64,000 bases of DNA, taken from contig CM040745.1 of the NCBI GenBank assembly GCA_022829145.1, forward strand, positions 19,646,406 to 19,710,405, in the 5' to 3' direction. Shown here piece after piece: positions 52,201 through 64,000 of the stretch. The notes beneath the pieces were generated by a model. That model was not told where the DNA came from. It made no database searches and saw only the letters and a list, made by a program, of their open reading frames with translations. Position 1 is the first letter of the stretch. Every line of letters begins with the position of its first letter. Position numbers and translations under genes: made by a program. This DNA is from Albula goreensis (lineage: Eukaryota; Chordata; Actinopteri; Albuliformes; Albulidae).

Positions 52201-53221
52201 TTCCCTTTACCCACTTAATCATGGCACGAATCTCATCTCCTACCAGCAGCACAGTTGCCACAAAATAACAACAAAAATATTCACAAATTCTGGCTATTAA
52301 CTAGCAAAAAGTCTGTGGTTTGACAGATCTTTTCACACAACATGTAGCTTTACCATATGTGAGGATAGTACTGCAGTAAATGTGCATGCTGGTTAGATTA
52401 ACCATTGTAAATTCCAGTTGGCACCCCTCTGATGTTATTCTGTTGGCAGTGCTTTGATTGTTGTATTCGATTAGACCTAGCCTCTAATGTTTTTAAGCAG
52501 CTGTTAGTGTTGCCATAAGTATATCTGATCTCCACCCCTCAAATTATGTCACAATGAGTGCTGTTCATGGTACTGAATTATGATTTTGAGTCTGAGGATA
52601 CTTCTTTTCTTAGTAGTTACTTAATTCCTTTTGATTAAATATAATATTTTTGGCTGCTTTTAGTTCCCCTTACATGTCATCATTTTGCCAGTATTGCTTA
52701 AGGATATTACCTTGCAAGTAAATTTCCTAATGATGGAATGTTAATGGAGACATTTTGTAACTATTGTAATTGTGGTCTTATATTATTTGGCCCTACTTCT
52801 GTTTGTCTTATTCTGGATGCCTTCTTCCCCTACCAGATTCAAAGCATCAGAGCATTATACTCACATACTCTTTATCATCTTTTTCACATTTTTGTTTTAT
52901 GAAGGGTGTCAGAGGTCATCCTTTTCTAAATCTCCTAATGTTTCAGGCATGCTCACGACCACACAGAAATTGATACATGAATGGCCTTAGTATAACAAAT
53001 ACAATACATTGACATATGCCAGTAATTCCTCAAGGAGATAATCTTAGTTTCATTGTGATTAATGGGTGGCACATCTGTTGTGCTGTGCATTGGTTATGAA
53101 CCAGTTGTTTAAGAACTATTTTGAGCATCATACTCACCGATCATTTCTCAAGCCAGCAGCACAGAAAGCAGCTCACAAAGGTGAGCAGTACAGTATCCTG
53201 ATAGTACTGGTGTATCAGATG

Positions 53222-53280
53222 TACATAACCACACCTCTAACATTATGTTAGAGGTTATGTATGTATGTATGTATGTATGG
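53222..53280. repeat. Hairpin next to (TATG)n microsatellite
   Basis: CCTCTAACA (53234-53242) and its reverse complement TGTTAGAGG form a 9-bp perfect stem with a 3-base loop, and are followed by TATGTATGTATGTATGTATG (about 53256-53279). Confidence 0.8.
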
Positions 53281-56090
53281 GAGGTTATTAGTAATAGTGG
53301 TCCAGACACAGGAAGTCTATAGAATCTCACCTTTATGATTTTTGGATTTTTTCTTGCTGGATAAGTACATCAGCTTTCTCTTTTGATCATGGTATAGTTT
53401 GTGACTCATACAGACACATTGTTTTTCGATGGCGTTCTGCATGTCATGTCATGCAGAACTGCAGTGTGGATTGTGGTTCATAAAATAGTACACATCTTTT
53501 GCTGTATTAATTATATTTAGTGTATTATATTTGAGTAGTGTGATGTGATACTAAAATAAACAATGTTATGCCTCAAAATTTTTCTTAAACTCTTCTTGTA
53601 AGTATCATTCCATACTTGTGTTTTGAAAATGGCCAAATGTAGGCATACTTAAAATTTGATGTTATGTCAATATTTGACATTTTTATTTTCTCAAATACCA
53701 TTATGCAGTTTTGCAGCTGTGGTGGAAATGTGTAACTTGGTCTACCAAAATTTCATTTAACACATGAATGGTCTATGGTAATTGTATCTGATATCTTGTT
53801 TCTGCCATGCCGTTAGTGACAGCTCACATATGGGTGTCATTGCTGTTTCATTCAAATGTTAAACTGAATTGATAATAAAGGGTATAATCACAGAAACTCA
53901 AATTAAACAGGTTATTGTAGAATAGTGTCTCAAGCATTTTGACAGTATGTTTTTTTTTTTCCCAATCTATCTGCATATAGTATTCTTTAAATGATATGGA
54001 AATAATGGAAATGTCTTGTATTTGATGGCATTGAACACTGAGGAAGTAAAAGTTAAGGACAAATGCCAATTGACTGCCAGCCATAGTCTTTGTATGTCAT
54101 ATTTTAGAGAATATTTCTTTTTCCTTTCCTTAAAAGTATGCATTTTACAAAGTAGTGCTTTGTCTGAGGGACAGCTAAAGAGAAAAGAATATTGAAGCTG
54201 TCCGTTGGAGCAGAGAAATGTGGCAGTCAGAACACAGGGCTGATAAACAGCCAGGGTGATTAGGAGCAGCTCATGATGACTTATTAAATCGTAGGACTCA
54301 GCGCTCCAATAGTGCATGCACAAATCAGCTGTTTCTCTCAGAGTCAGCTGGAGTGGCAGAGTGTCGCCCAACACCGTCAACTCCAAAAGCTTGCAATATT
54401 GAGCTTTGATTTAGCAAACTGGGGACAGCACACAGTGCCACGAACATCCATCAGACTGAAAGCTGCTCTGTGTGCATCTTGCCCCAGCCTGTGGTATGTG
54501 ACATCTGTCATATTGACACAAAAATATTGAATCCTACTGGGGTGTATAGACTGATTTAAGTCAAATGATTATGGCCAGTTGTCTGTGTGTTTGTCCTTGC
54601 ATGTAGATCTGTGAACTGTTTCTATATATGTACTGTTTCTATAGATTCAGTGTTATTTCAGGGTCATACCTATACATGATCAAAATTGTAATATTGTGAT
54701 CATAATGCCCTAATTACTGACACAGAATAATAGTATACTGAATGTTATTTCAGTTTTTTCAGCAGATATATCCTGTAAATTGAGTCTCAGAGTTTTACAG
54801 AGTTTACAGACATGTTACATTTCTCCATGGACATCTTTATTCAAGGATATGGCTGCTGATGACATGGAGGAGATCTGTCACATTTGCATGTATGCACAAT
54901 TGTGAATGAAGGACAATAATTTGATAAAATTTTGATACAATGTAATTTTCATCACTTTCATTTGGAGTTTTTTAATTGACAGTCCTTTATAGCCACACAT
55001 AAGTCAAAAAAACCATGGGCCTCATACAAATAAATCATGTATTCTTCTTCAGTTGCAAAAATAGAAAGCAAGACACAATCAATTATCCTGATTTTTTTAT
55101 GAGGCTGTCTGTAATTCTGTAATTTTGGGAGTCTTGAAATTGTATTTTCGGGAATTAGTGACATAAGAGCTGTTGGGGTTATTGTTTTTTATTTTAAATT
55201 GTAATTTAATTTTAAATTATATATTTATTATGATTGATTTATTTTATTGATTATTTAAATTCCATATTTTACATTTAGATTCAATTGAGATGCCAGCTGG
55301 TCAAAATGTAAATTGATTGCATGGGTTAAAATCTGATTAATTGTTGTACTCTAAATGTATTTGTGTATTTGTGTAACACCGTTTCCCATGCATGTCAGGG
55401 CATTATCCTCATTGTCTGTCATGTCAACACCCCTATTGAATGGAAGCCACAAATACAATATCTCCTAACTGGGTTCTTTTGAAATGTTTCTCTATCATAT
55501 TCAGTTTGTGAAGAGACAGCGAGTAAAACTCTTACCATTTTATTCTAAAATGTTGACTTGAATTGGGGGGTTACATTGTTAGCTGTCAGTTTATACAATG
55601 AATTTGGCAAGGAATTTATGTTTAAGGACAAACAGAGGTTACAACCTTCTCTCTCAGTGAGAAGACACACCCGTGGACTAAGTGAAAATCATATTCAGTT
55701 AATTCCATTGCCAAATGCCTGTTTAAATTATGTATAACTTTTTAATTGGCAGTGCACACTGTGGACCATAGGATTTTTTTTCTAAATTTGTGAAATGAAA
55801 TGCAATGAGCATGTTTGAAATGATTGTGGCCTCATTCCAGAGGTCATGGGTGCTACCAGCAGGGGGTATCATTGAAGCAGTGTGCCTAATTATGTCTTTT
55901 GCTCATCCACAGATGCAACTATTGCATACTTTTTGGAGACCTTAGTGTTTGTGCAGCAAAGGATGCCCCGATAAAGACATCAGTAGATGTGTTGCATTAT
56001 CCTAAATAAAGAGGGACATGTTGCATGTGAATATTACTCCAATCGTAATGTCCCTTTTTCCTGCTGCAATTAAAATATGAGTGTTCAATC
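53281..56090. other. Intron stretch, nothing recognised
   Basis: A 139-codon minus-strand frame (53967-54386) is one of the longest in the window, but shows no domain, no clear codon pattern and no splice context; it is treated as chance. Otherwise AT-rich intron. Confidence 0.45.
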
Positions 56091-56117
56091 AATAAATCAA
56101 TCAATCAATAAATAAAA
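56086..56117. repeat. (AATC)n / (AAAT)n tetranucleotide repeat
   Basis: Imperfect CAATCAATAAATCAATCAAT followed by CAATAAATAAAATT. Confidence 0.8.
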
Positions 56118-56297
56118 TTACATGGCATTTAAGTTTACTTTAATTAAATATAGGATGTTGTTGAAGAGCAACTGGAAAGTTAGACTTCAATATGTGTTAG
56201 AAAAGAAACTACTACTTCATATATGTGTTGCAAAACAAATAGCATTGCTTCTGATTATGAAATGGCATTCAACGAAGACACACTGAAAATAATATGA

Positions 56298-56356
56298 TTA
56301 CATTACATGACATTACAGGCATTTGGCAGACGCTCTAATCCAGAGCGACTTACAAC
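56298..56356 (+). repeat. Teleost interspersed repeat A, fragment
   Basis: ATTACATTACATGACATTAC then GGCATTTGGCAGACGCTC and TAATCCAGAGCGACTTACAA is a good match to the 5' block of this fish repeat type (GGCAGACGCTCT.ATCCAGAGCGACTTACA). The remainder of the element is missing or decayed. Confidence 0.65.
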
Positions 56357-56948
56357 ATCATATGATACATGTCATGTACATGTACATCACCTGGTATAAG
56401 AATATGATGCACCTACTGCCAGGAATAATGTAGTGGAGTAATATCATATACCAAAAAATCAGTTCAATGAAGGTGCAGTATGTACATTTGGGAAATGTGT
56501 GCAATGTCTCCTGTGGCTGAAATTCATTTGAGGTAGTTTAAGCCTTGGAGCAGCCCACAATTTTAAACTGACTGGAAGCAGATCCCTTTTGTACATGCAC
56601 ATCAGCAACCAATGCTGGATTCGGCCAAGGGAATGTCCATAAATAGTGAAATAAAAGGAGACTGAAAAGCAGACAGAAGTCAAATTCATAAATGACTAAC
56701 CGCCAGACAAGGGAAATTACATTCTAGTTATCATTACACATATCCATCATTGGCAGTTACAAACTGAACAGAGCAATTATTCAAAACAGTTTTGTCTGTT
56801 TTTGTTATTATTTTATAAGAATCACATTGTGACTGTGTTAGCTAAGCACTTTGCAGTTGGTGCTAGCTAGCAGTAAGCAGCTACCTGGCTTAGGAAATTA
56901 CCTCAATACCTTGTGTTTGTTTTGCTATTTTGTTTTGGGTTTCACTTT

Positions 56949-57181
56949 GGATGAAAATGGCAATTCGGGCATTGCACCCATAATTTGCATGGTACTTCCA
57001 TTTGTTTTCAGAGAACATGCTATTCCCCTTTAGTATGTCAGAGGCACACTTGGCTTTGTGCGTCCATATTTTTGCTCACGTGCTGCTGACGTGCTGCTGA
57101 AAATAACTTTACATGTGTTGTTTCAGTCATGGCATGTTTTAAATCAGTAGCACATTGCACCTGCTAGCGAAAATAGGGCCC
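56949..57181. repeat. GGGCYCT-element 3' portion, second copy
   Basis: Matches 47012-47261 block by block: GGATGAA, TGGCAATTCGGGCATTG, CCATTTGTTTTCAGAG, CCCCTTTA.TA.GTC.GAGGC, TTGGCTTTGTG and CACATTGCACCTGCT. It ends with GAAAATAGGGCCCT at 57181. No matching 5' end is present upstream, so this copy is truncated. Confidence 0.75.
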
Positions 57182-59098
57182 TCAGTGTCTAAAACATGCA
57201 AAAACACTGAAATAATTTTCCTGGTATGATATATAGGGTTCTTTCTTACATCTTAAGCAGGATAATAATAAAAAAAAACATTTCTGAAATGTTGTGAAGC
57301 ATGATTGATATAGTCTATATCACATGTTGGCATTTTAATGTTTGAGCAACATCTGTGTTAATGTCAGGCCTAAGGCAAATAATCTATAGTGTTCAAAACT
57401 GATTGAGGTGAGGTAATAACAAGCCTATACTGTCAAGCAGTAAAGTGGACCTGCAGATTGCTCTAGCACAGGTCCAGTACCTGTTTGGTCAGCCCTGCCA
57501 TTTTCCCTCAATGAAGGCGTCTGCATTAAAATGTCAGCCTTTATTTTATCATCTTACATTCATGAGAGTATACTCAAGCAGCAACCTTCTGACCTGGCAC
57601 TCACCGTCAGCCACATTTCAGAAACAGCCACAGCTCAGCCTCATTCAGTGGAACGATGTCCTAAATGATCAATTATCCTCTAATAACATTCTGGTTTAAA
57701 TGCTACATTGGGTGGGTCCACACTTCCTAATGCACCTCCTAGAAGGCCCAAAGATGGAGACAATAAAGCAGTTGTATGTAGTTGCAGTTAATTCAGTTAT
57801 GAAAGTGAGGTTTTTTTTCTTTCATAATTTGGTATTATCCTTCACTGGGTCAGGGCTTTCTTCTGTCAATCCATATTTGATACCAAGGGAAGAAGAGCAG
57901 GGGTTTTTCTTAAGTGTTAAACTGACAGCTACAATTTTACCAGTAGACTAATTAGTATGTTCCCTTTGCCCTTAAATTCCTAATTATGGTCATTTAGTAT
58001 TGTTAGATGATGGGTTCTTAAATATTCATTGTAACATTTAGCTCAGTCATTATCATTATTTATGTAATCAATCACTGATGTTCACTATATGGCTGCAAAG
58101 TAATAATTTGAATACTAATTCAAAGCTTTTTTGCCACATGTTTCTCAATTTCCAATGAGAGCTGGACAAGTATAATTGTGAAACAGATAATTATAATATA
58201 CCTGTCTCTTAAAATATGTCAACAATAGGATGGACAAATCTGAGTGAAATTCATATTGTGTGTCTAATTTCAATAGTCGATCAAAATGCCATCATGGCAT
58301 TATGAAATGACAATGAAATTCAAGGAAAATAACAGATTTGGTCTTCTGAGTGCATGGATGATGAAGATGCTCTCTATGATCATATGTTGAGCCTTATAGC
58401 ATCACAATTTAAGGTCTGGTTTAAGCTTGTTTATGCATAGAGGAGAAACTGAGTATTATTGAAAAGAAGACATTTTGATTGTTGTTTATGACATGAAAAA
58501 CAATGGAATTTCATATTTGCGGATCTTGGAAAAAACATATCTAGTAAGAAAATTGACAGACTCTTAATGTGTGACTACTTTTAGACATCAAAGTCTGTGT
58601 CCTCATCACAAAACATCAAAGCATGAAAAGGAAGCACCTCAATACATCCTGTAATTCCAGAGATAGCTCTCGATTATCAGGAACCTGGAATGACAATAAT
58701 ATGTACTGTTGGAAAACTATAAGAGGCAAAGGGTGGTTGTTTTGGGGGTGGGATTTTTAAGAGGATTTTTATCTGTCTGATAATCTGAGAAAGAGAGAGG
58801 GAGCTATACTTTATATTGAAACAATGTGTCTCAGGGATTTCATTCCCCTAAGGGACAATATAATAAGCCTGGAGGTGTTACAACCCACCCTAATCCCACT
58901 GCAGTAACACTGAGTTGTTGTTATTTCTAGAAATTAAATTAGTCTAAGCTTCTAATTGATTGCAAGAATGGCTGTTGTTGATTCTTGATTAGCAGTATAC
59001 CTTATTCACTTAAAATAGTGTGTACAGAAACTACCAGTAGGCATAATGTATATAGATTTTTACTGTATATATTTTTAATCTCTTGCTGCCTGGCACAG
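57182..59098. other. Intron stretch, nothing recognised
   Basis: AT-rich sequence without an identifiable repeat or exon. The two adjacent plus-strand frames at 57445-57951 (84 and 83 codons) have no recognised similarity. Confidence 0.45.
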
Positions 59099-59111
59099 AC
59101 ACACACACACA

Positions 59112-59189
<78 letters not shown>
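59099..59189. repeat. Long (AC)n microsatellite
   Basis: AC dinucleotide run of 91 bases with one interruption (T at 59113). Frames through it encode only Thr-His repeats and are not genes. Confidence 0.97.
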
Positions 59190-59190
<1 letters not shown>

Positions 59191-62100
59191 TGGTGGTTTC
59201 ATTGTGTTGCAACAAGTATCAGAAATTGTAGCATTCTAACAATGTTCCAAATTATCACGTTAACATTCATTTAGCCCATTGGACTTCTATGACGATATTT
59301 TTAAGTTCATTTGAAAGCTGAATTGAAGGGTTACTTTTGAAAGAGTTGTTTTTCTGTCGACTGGTTTTCATCAAGTTCAGTAAAATGGGTGTTCGTAATG
59401 TTAGGAAAATTAGCCACCTGAGACAGAAAGGTATTTTAGTGCATACTTGCCCAAACTTTTTGCATATTTGCTAAAGTTGGAGCCTATATTTATAATTCAT
59501 GAAAACAATAAAGTGGCTAATGTTGATGTTGTATGAATTTCACAGATATTAAAAGGCAATACCACGAAAGGATATTGTGAGCTGTCTTACCCAGCAATGT
59601 TAGGCTAGCTGGTTTCATGTGGTAAAAATCTAACATTTTTATTTTAGTGACTAGTGTTCTTTTTGGCTATAGCATGGCATGCTGGCATACTATTTTATAT
59701 TAAATTCTCTGGAATTGTTGGGGGGGTTCAAGGTGGATAGTGGGATTGACAAACAACAATGTCAGACTAATTTAATGGTTAGAAACCCCAAAGTGGGATT
59801 AATCAAATCAAACCATTGAGTTGTTTCCATCTGTAGGGGCAGTGTGTAAAAATACAAAAGAAGCCACAGATGGTAACACCTGCATTAGTACAAAATTGCA
59901 TTTTGTTTTCAAATCTCCATGTCAGAGAGCATGAAGGGAGAACCATGGCCTTCATGTAGAAAATTAAAATGTAAAATGTATAACTTACTGTGGAATCTGA
60001 TGTTGGACCATTTGTGTTTCGGCAATCTTCTAGAGCCAATGGTATGGTCAATACAAAATGGCGTACAGTTTATTGTTTGGTCTGCGATGTTAGGCCATAT
60101 GTGCAGATAAGCAGCAGGGTGACCATTGCAGTATCAGCGGAGTACGATTTTAGACCATCATGGTCTAAATGATGAGCAAAATCAGTGGGTAACATGTGGG
60201 CTGATGTTGGGCCAATGCAACTTGTTTGCAAAGGGAAGGCTCCATTTTTTGTTTCTGTAAGAATTACATATTGCTTAGTATGTACTTTGCGTCAATAGGC
60301 CTTCATTTTCAGTACAAACCTAACCAGAATATCAATGTCAACTTATCTTTAACCTTTTAAAAGAGAGAGTTTTCAAGTTTTCGAAATGTTAGTTTAGGCG
60401 TAATACCTGCAAATGCTTGTGTAGTCCATTTATCGTTTCTGTGTTCAGATAGTCACCCTGGTTCATTTTTGCAATCAGAAATATTAAACATGATACATCG
60501 TTATACTCAATGAAGATGCGATTTTTTGCTCCAGTGAGTTGAGTAATAGATGTGTCTTAATACAGTGCAACACAAGAGTGAAGGTCACTTTCTTTAATTC
60601 TGAACAATCCGGCGGAATTATGAAAAATCATTGGCTGCAAAATAAGTGACAGGATGAGACTTGCTGTGCAAATCACTGCATATGAAAGGTGCACTTCATT
60701 GGTTGGTTTGATTGTTTTATCATTAGCATCATTAAGTGCATCATCGGGGCAAAGGAATTTATCGTGAAGCAGACTCATTTTATTTCAGTCTGTATTCATG
60801 GCTGTATCCATGATAAAAGCTTCCTCTTTGAATCAACATTTTTTTCTGCAGGTGACTGAAATCCACAACTGAGTCCACAATTATTTTAGCCTCTGCCTCT
60901 TTTTAAGAGTGGCCTGTAGATGTAGCAAGGAAATTACCCTTATGTCAGCACACAATAAGATAATAACAGAAGTTCCTTGTGACATATTTTAGCGTTCTTC
61001 ATATAATGAAATGATTTGTTGTTCATCTTTCTTGATGAGGCTTGAGTTGCAGTCCCTGTCATTTTGTAGGCCATCCATTTTGTTTCATTTTCTTATGAAG
61101 CTCTTTAGAAAGAGAACACATTGCTGCTACAGTCTGCCACCATAAATGGTGAACACACCCTGAAAGATGTCTTGCCAACGTGCCGGTATGAACGTGGTGC
61201 CACCTGCTAGCTTTTCAGTGCTGTCCATCTTTGGGCTGAACATGACGAAAAGACATCTGACAATTTTGGCGCTGCCACCTCCAAATCTTCAATCAAACGA
61301 CTCCTACATGCCCACGGGACATGAAGATCTGATAATGACTCTGTCCTCATATTGTAAAGCCATCTGCTCTTTGAAAACCATTGGGGAAAACATTGACTTC
61401 ATTGTGTCGGCCATGTATGTGGACCGAGTATTCACACTGCTCTGAATGACTCACTCACTTACTTTTGAAACACGAAGTGATAATACAGCCCATCAATCAA
61501 TCAAAAATGTAGCTGAACTTTAAATCAGAAGGCCTGGAGTATATTTGTGCTGATCATGGAGTGCCATGTGTATATATGTTTTGCCCATACTTACCACAAA
61601 TTCTGATATGCTCACACATTTATTTTAGTTGCTTAAAAAAGTCAGTGTGAAAGTATTCATCATTGGGTTGCTTCGTTCTCAGTTGACCACTCAAGGCACT
61701 TATAGTTTTTAAAAGAAGGCACTGTATACTTCATTGTATGTGTTAAATTTATATTTTATTTAGCTTATATTTGTTTTAGATTAGCATTAAAAACATGAAT
61801 GTGATTTGGATGATTTTGTGAGAATTTGCTGAGTGACTGAAATGATTATACAAACTTCATAGTAAATAAAGTAATATGCCATAAATACTGTATATCAGGG
61901 TATTAGAAATTACTGGTGGTATATTTTCATCACTCGCAATTCCTTTTTTTTTCAAATAGGCACATTAAGAAGGAGTGTGTCTTGTGGGTGTGGTCTATGT
62001 TTTCTGTTGTGATTGGGCACCCTAATCATTCTACCCATAATAAATACACTATATAAATGGGATTAAAGTTTTATCTTCAAGATACTACCATTCATTTGAT

Positions 62101-63599
62101 ATTATTTGTAAGTACTGGATATTTACATCATGACAAGTGTCAATTATGGGGTCCAGTTTCTTTTTTGGGGTATAACAGCATTTTAGTGGTCACTGAGCTT
62201 GTGCAGTGACTTCCAGCAGCGTTCAAACAGACAATGAGTTATATCATTATCAACAGACAATTTTTATTATTTAGATTTCTGTAAATATGTAAAACAAATT
62301 GTCTGTTGATGGCAAGTTCCATTGCTGTGGCATCCTTCATAAGCAAACTCTAAACTAGCAGAATGCATACAGCCAACCTATGCTTCTTGTCAAATGTTTT
62401 TTTCACAACATAATTCAAATGCTGTAAATCCATCCAAAATTCATTTTTTTTGTAATCTGTTTCAATTACATGGGATATCAACATCAGTATTTGTACATGA
62501 CATTGTAAGTTGTTGACATGACTCTGGCAGAACAGTAGAAAATACTGTACTACTGTTATTTGCAATATTCTAATGACACAGCAACAAAAAGGGAATATCC
62601 CAACAAAATGCATTTGATGTTATCAAGATATGAAGATATCATTACAGTAATCTGAGGCTGCTCAATTATTCAGCATAGTTTGTAGACTGCTCATGGGGGC
62701 GGAGTCTATGAATCAACTTGATATATATGTTATATAGGGAATAAACAGTGGTGGATGGTGTAATTTTAAGAAAGTGAGCAACCAAAGGATGGTGAGATGC
62801 AGTCATGAAGAAAAGCTCAATTTGATTTTGATCACCCTGAAGTGGTCTATTTTCATTCAATCGCACACTCCAGAAATTTTTATTGTACCCAAGTCATGGA
62901 AACTTGGAGAATAAATAAAAACTAAAAAATGACTAACACTGTAGTAATAATGTAGTTATTAATGATAGAATGGTGAAAGGACTTGCATGTTGATTTGCAA
63001 TGATGACTTTTACTGTAACACCTTCCTTGCTGTGTATTATGTGGTGTCTTTGTGTAGGCTATCGGAAAATAAAGAAAACCCTCTCAACCAATTCGAATTT
63101 AGTATTTAACTAAGCCGTGGTATAAATAGAGATGTAATTACCACAGTTGTGGATGAACATCATTAATAGCTCAGCAATGGATGAAGGGGTTTCAAAAAGG
63201 CTGTGGAAAAAAAGAACAATTTGATTTATATGGAAAGGGCCCACTCAAGGATAAAGAATAGATTGCCTGCTCAAAATAGAAACTCTGGCAGGATGGAGAA
63301 CAGAAGAGAGAGGTGCAAGGTGAGCCAGCCTTCCAGAATACCCTAATCAACAGCACATATTACTTTTTAAAGAATTCTGATTTGTTTTTGTTTTTAACAA
63401 ACTGTATCTGCTCACCATATTTTCACATATATAAGCCTATATTAACACCAGTAGTAAAAATATGGATTGAATCAACTAACCCTGGGTTCAGTCATTATTT
63501 CGTTATTTATGAATTAGTTTATTGACTCCCTGAAATCACTCTAAAACAGCACAATCCTCATGGGTTAAAAGTTTGGCATTTTGTTTCACAACAAAATGT
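59190..63599. other. Intron stretch, no exon recognised
   Basis: AT-rich DNA with a spaced-motif cluster at 59999-60215 (listed separately). The frame 61167-61445 (+, 92 codons) lies in a less AT-rich patch but has no known motif, and the LDL-receptor cysteine pattern expected of an LRP1B exon is absent. Confidence 0.45.
59999..60215. repeat. Four spaced GATGTTRGRCCAT motifs with a hairpin
   Basis: GATGTTGGACCAT (59999), GATGTTAGGCCAT (60086), GATTTTAGACCAT (60146) and GATGTTGGGCCAA (60203) recur at intervals of 87, 60 and 57 bases. The third copy is part of a perfect 9-bp inverted repeat, TTTAGACCA-TCA-TGGTCTAAA (60149-60169). This could be a decayed minisatellite or clustered protein-binding sites. 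Confidence 0.6.
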
Positions 63600-63783
63600 G
63601 GAACCCACGGGCATTACAGACATGGAGGATGCAGGGAATGTGTCCCTGCACTTTTTCTGGAACAGCATCTAACCGAACCCACACCCATACAGCTGTCTTG
63701 CTAAGGAACTGTCTGCATTGGGATTCGAACCTACAGTGCTGGGCCAAGGGGTCAGACGCGCTAACCTCTGAGCTGAAATGTAT
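63600..63783 (-). mobile_element. tRNA-derived SINE head, minus strand
   Basis: On the minus strand TCAGCTCAGAGG (63776-63765) fits an A box and GGTTCGAATCC (63731-63721) is a perfect B box, 45 bases apart, the natural tRNA spacing. The tRNA-like part spans about 63783-63712 and an unrelated body continues to about 63600. The acceptor-stem ends do not pair convincingly, so it is read as a SINE head or pseudo-tRNA and not as a working tRNA gene. The plus-strand frame 63581-63790 is its antisense. Confidence 0.7.
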
Positions 63784-64000
63784 TATATGAAATGTGGTTG
63801 TGACGTTACTGCCTCACTATTATTGAAGTCCACAAGCTGCCAATGCCTCTCAGATTAAATATCCTTTTGTCACATTTTAAGCATACACTTCTGCTTCCTT
63901 GCTTTGCAAACGTGCAGTCTACCAACACATATTTACATACATTATAGGCCTATATGAGAATAATAGTCTGGCTGCACTATATTTGTCTCGGTGAACTTTG

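Larger units (their letters stand above)
47262..53215. other. Intron stretch, few recognised features
   Basis: Apart from the two repeat fragments around 49.0-49.25 kb no exon, RNA gene or known transposon was recognised. The segment is AT-rich with reading frames up to about 98 codons and no motif. Confidence 0.45.
25494..64000 (+). other. lrp1b: LRP1B intron 1 (5' part)
   Basis: This begins with the consensus donor GTAAGA after the signal-peptide exon. No cysteine-rich LDL-receptor class A exon with the expected acidic calcium-binding cluster was recognised downstream, so the rest of the window is inferred to be intron 1. LRP1B genes of vertebrates have very large early introns, so an intron longer than 38 kb is expected. 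The interval is AT-rich and repeat-laden; the individual elements are listed separately. A short exon missed by eye cannot be excluded. Confidence 0.7.

Noticed and set aside
53967..54386. 139-codon minus-strand frame
   Set aside because: No domain or codon bias visible; lies in intronic AT-rich DNA without splice sites I could pair.
58985..59274. Plus-strand frames with Thr-His runs
   Set aside because: Translation of the AC microsatellite.
61167..61445. 92-codon plus frame in a less AT-rich patch, considered as LRP1B exon 2
   Set aside because: It lacks the six-cysteine and acidic pattern of an LDL-receptor class A repeat, and no match to the known LRP1B N-terminal region was seen.
63712..63783. 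Functional tRNA gene on minus
   Set aside because: A and B boxes are good, but the acceptor-stem ends do not pair convincingly and repeat body follows; SINE head is more likely.

Overview
The window looks like AT-rich nuclear DNA from a bony fish, most likely a teleost. It has no operons or dense genes. It holds long microsatellites, tRNA-derived SINEs, a decayed ZBED/hAT transposase and several dispersed repeats of the kind that crowd fish genomes. The fish assignment rests on recalled repeat types and on one gene; no species can be named.

Only one protein-coding gene could be supported. An 85-base coding segment at 25409-25493 (+) has an in-frame upstream stop and a consensus splice donor, and encodes a signal peptide that closely matches the start of vertebrate LRP1B, a giant endocytic LDL-receptor-family protein. 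Everything downstream to 64000 is read as the 5' part of its first intron. No second exon (LDL-receptor class A type) was recognised, which fits a gene known for very large introns. Everything upstream of about 24.9 kb is read as intergenic.

Layout: 1-8.6 kb, AT-rich intergenic DNA with little recognisable; 8.65-9.7 kb, a CpG-rich island-like stretch with a perfect 12-bp hairpin; 10.4 kb, a 33-bp minisatellite; 13.3 kb, a SINE; 14.66-17.05 kb, a 104-bp TG tract, then a dead hAT transposon and a 127-bp-period tandem repeat; 20.8 kb, a second SINE type; 24.96-25.49 kb, the LRP1B promoter/first-exon region; 25.5-64 kb, intron with two further hAT-type elements (30.7-31.8 and about 39.1-40.7 kb), a second copy of the 13.3-kb SINE family (34.7 kb), paired dispersed repeats (44-47, 49 and 56-57 kb), a long CA tract (59.1 kb) and a minus-strand tRNA-derived SINE head (63.7 kb).

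No undescribed biological system was found. The best leads are the promoter direct repeat at LRP1B, the CpG-rich segment near 9 kb, and the SINE family shared by 13.3 and 34.7 kb.
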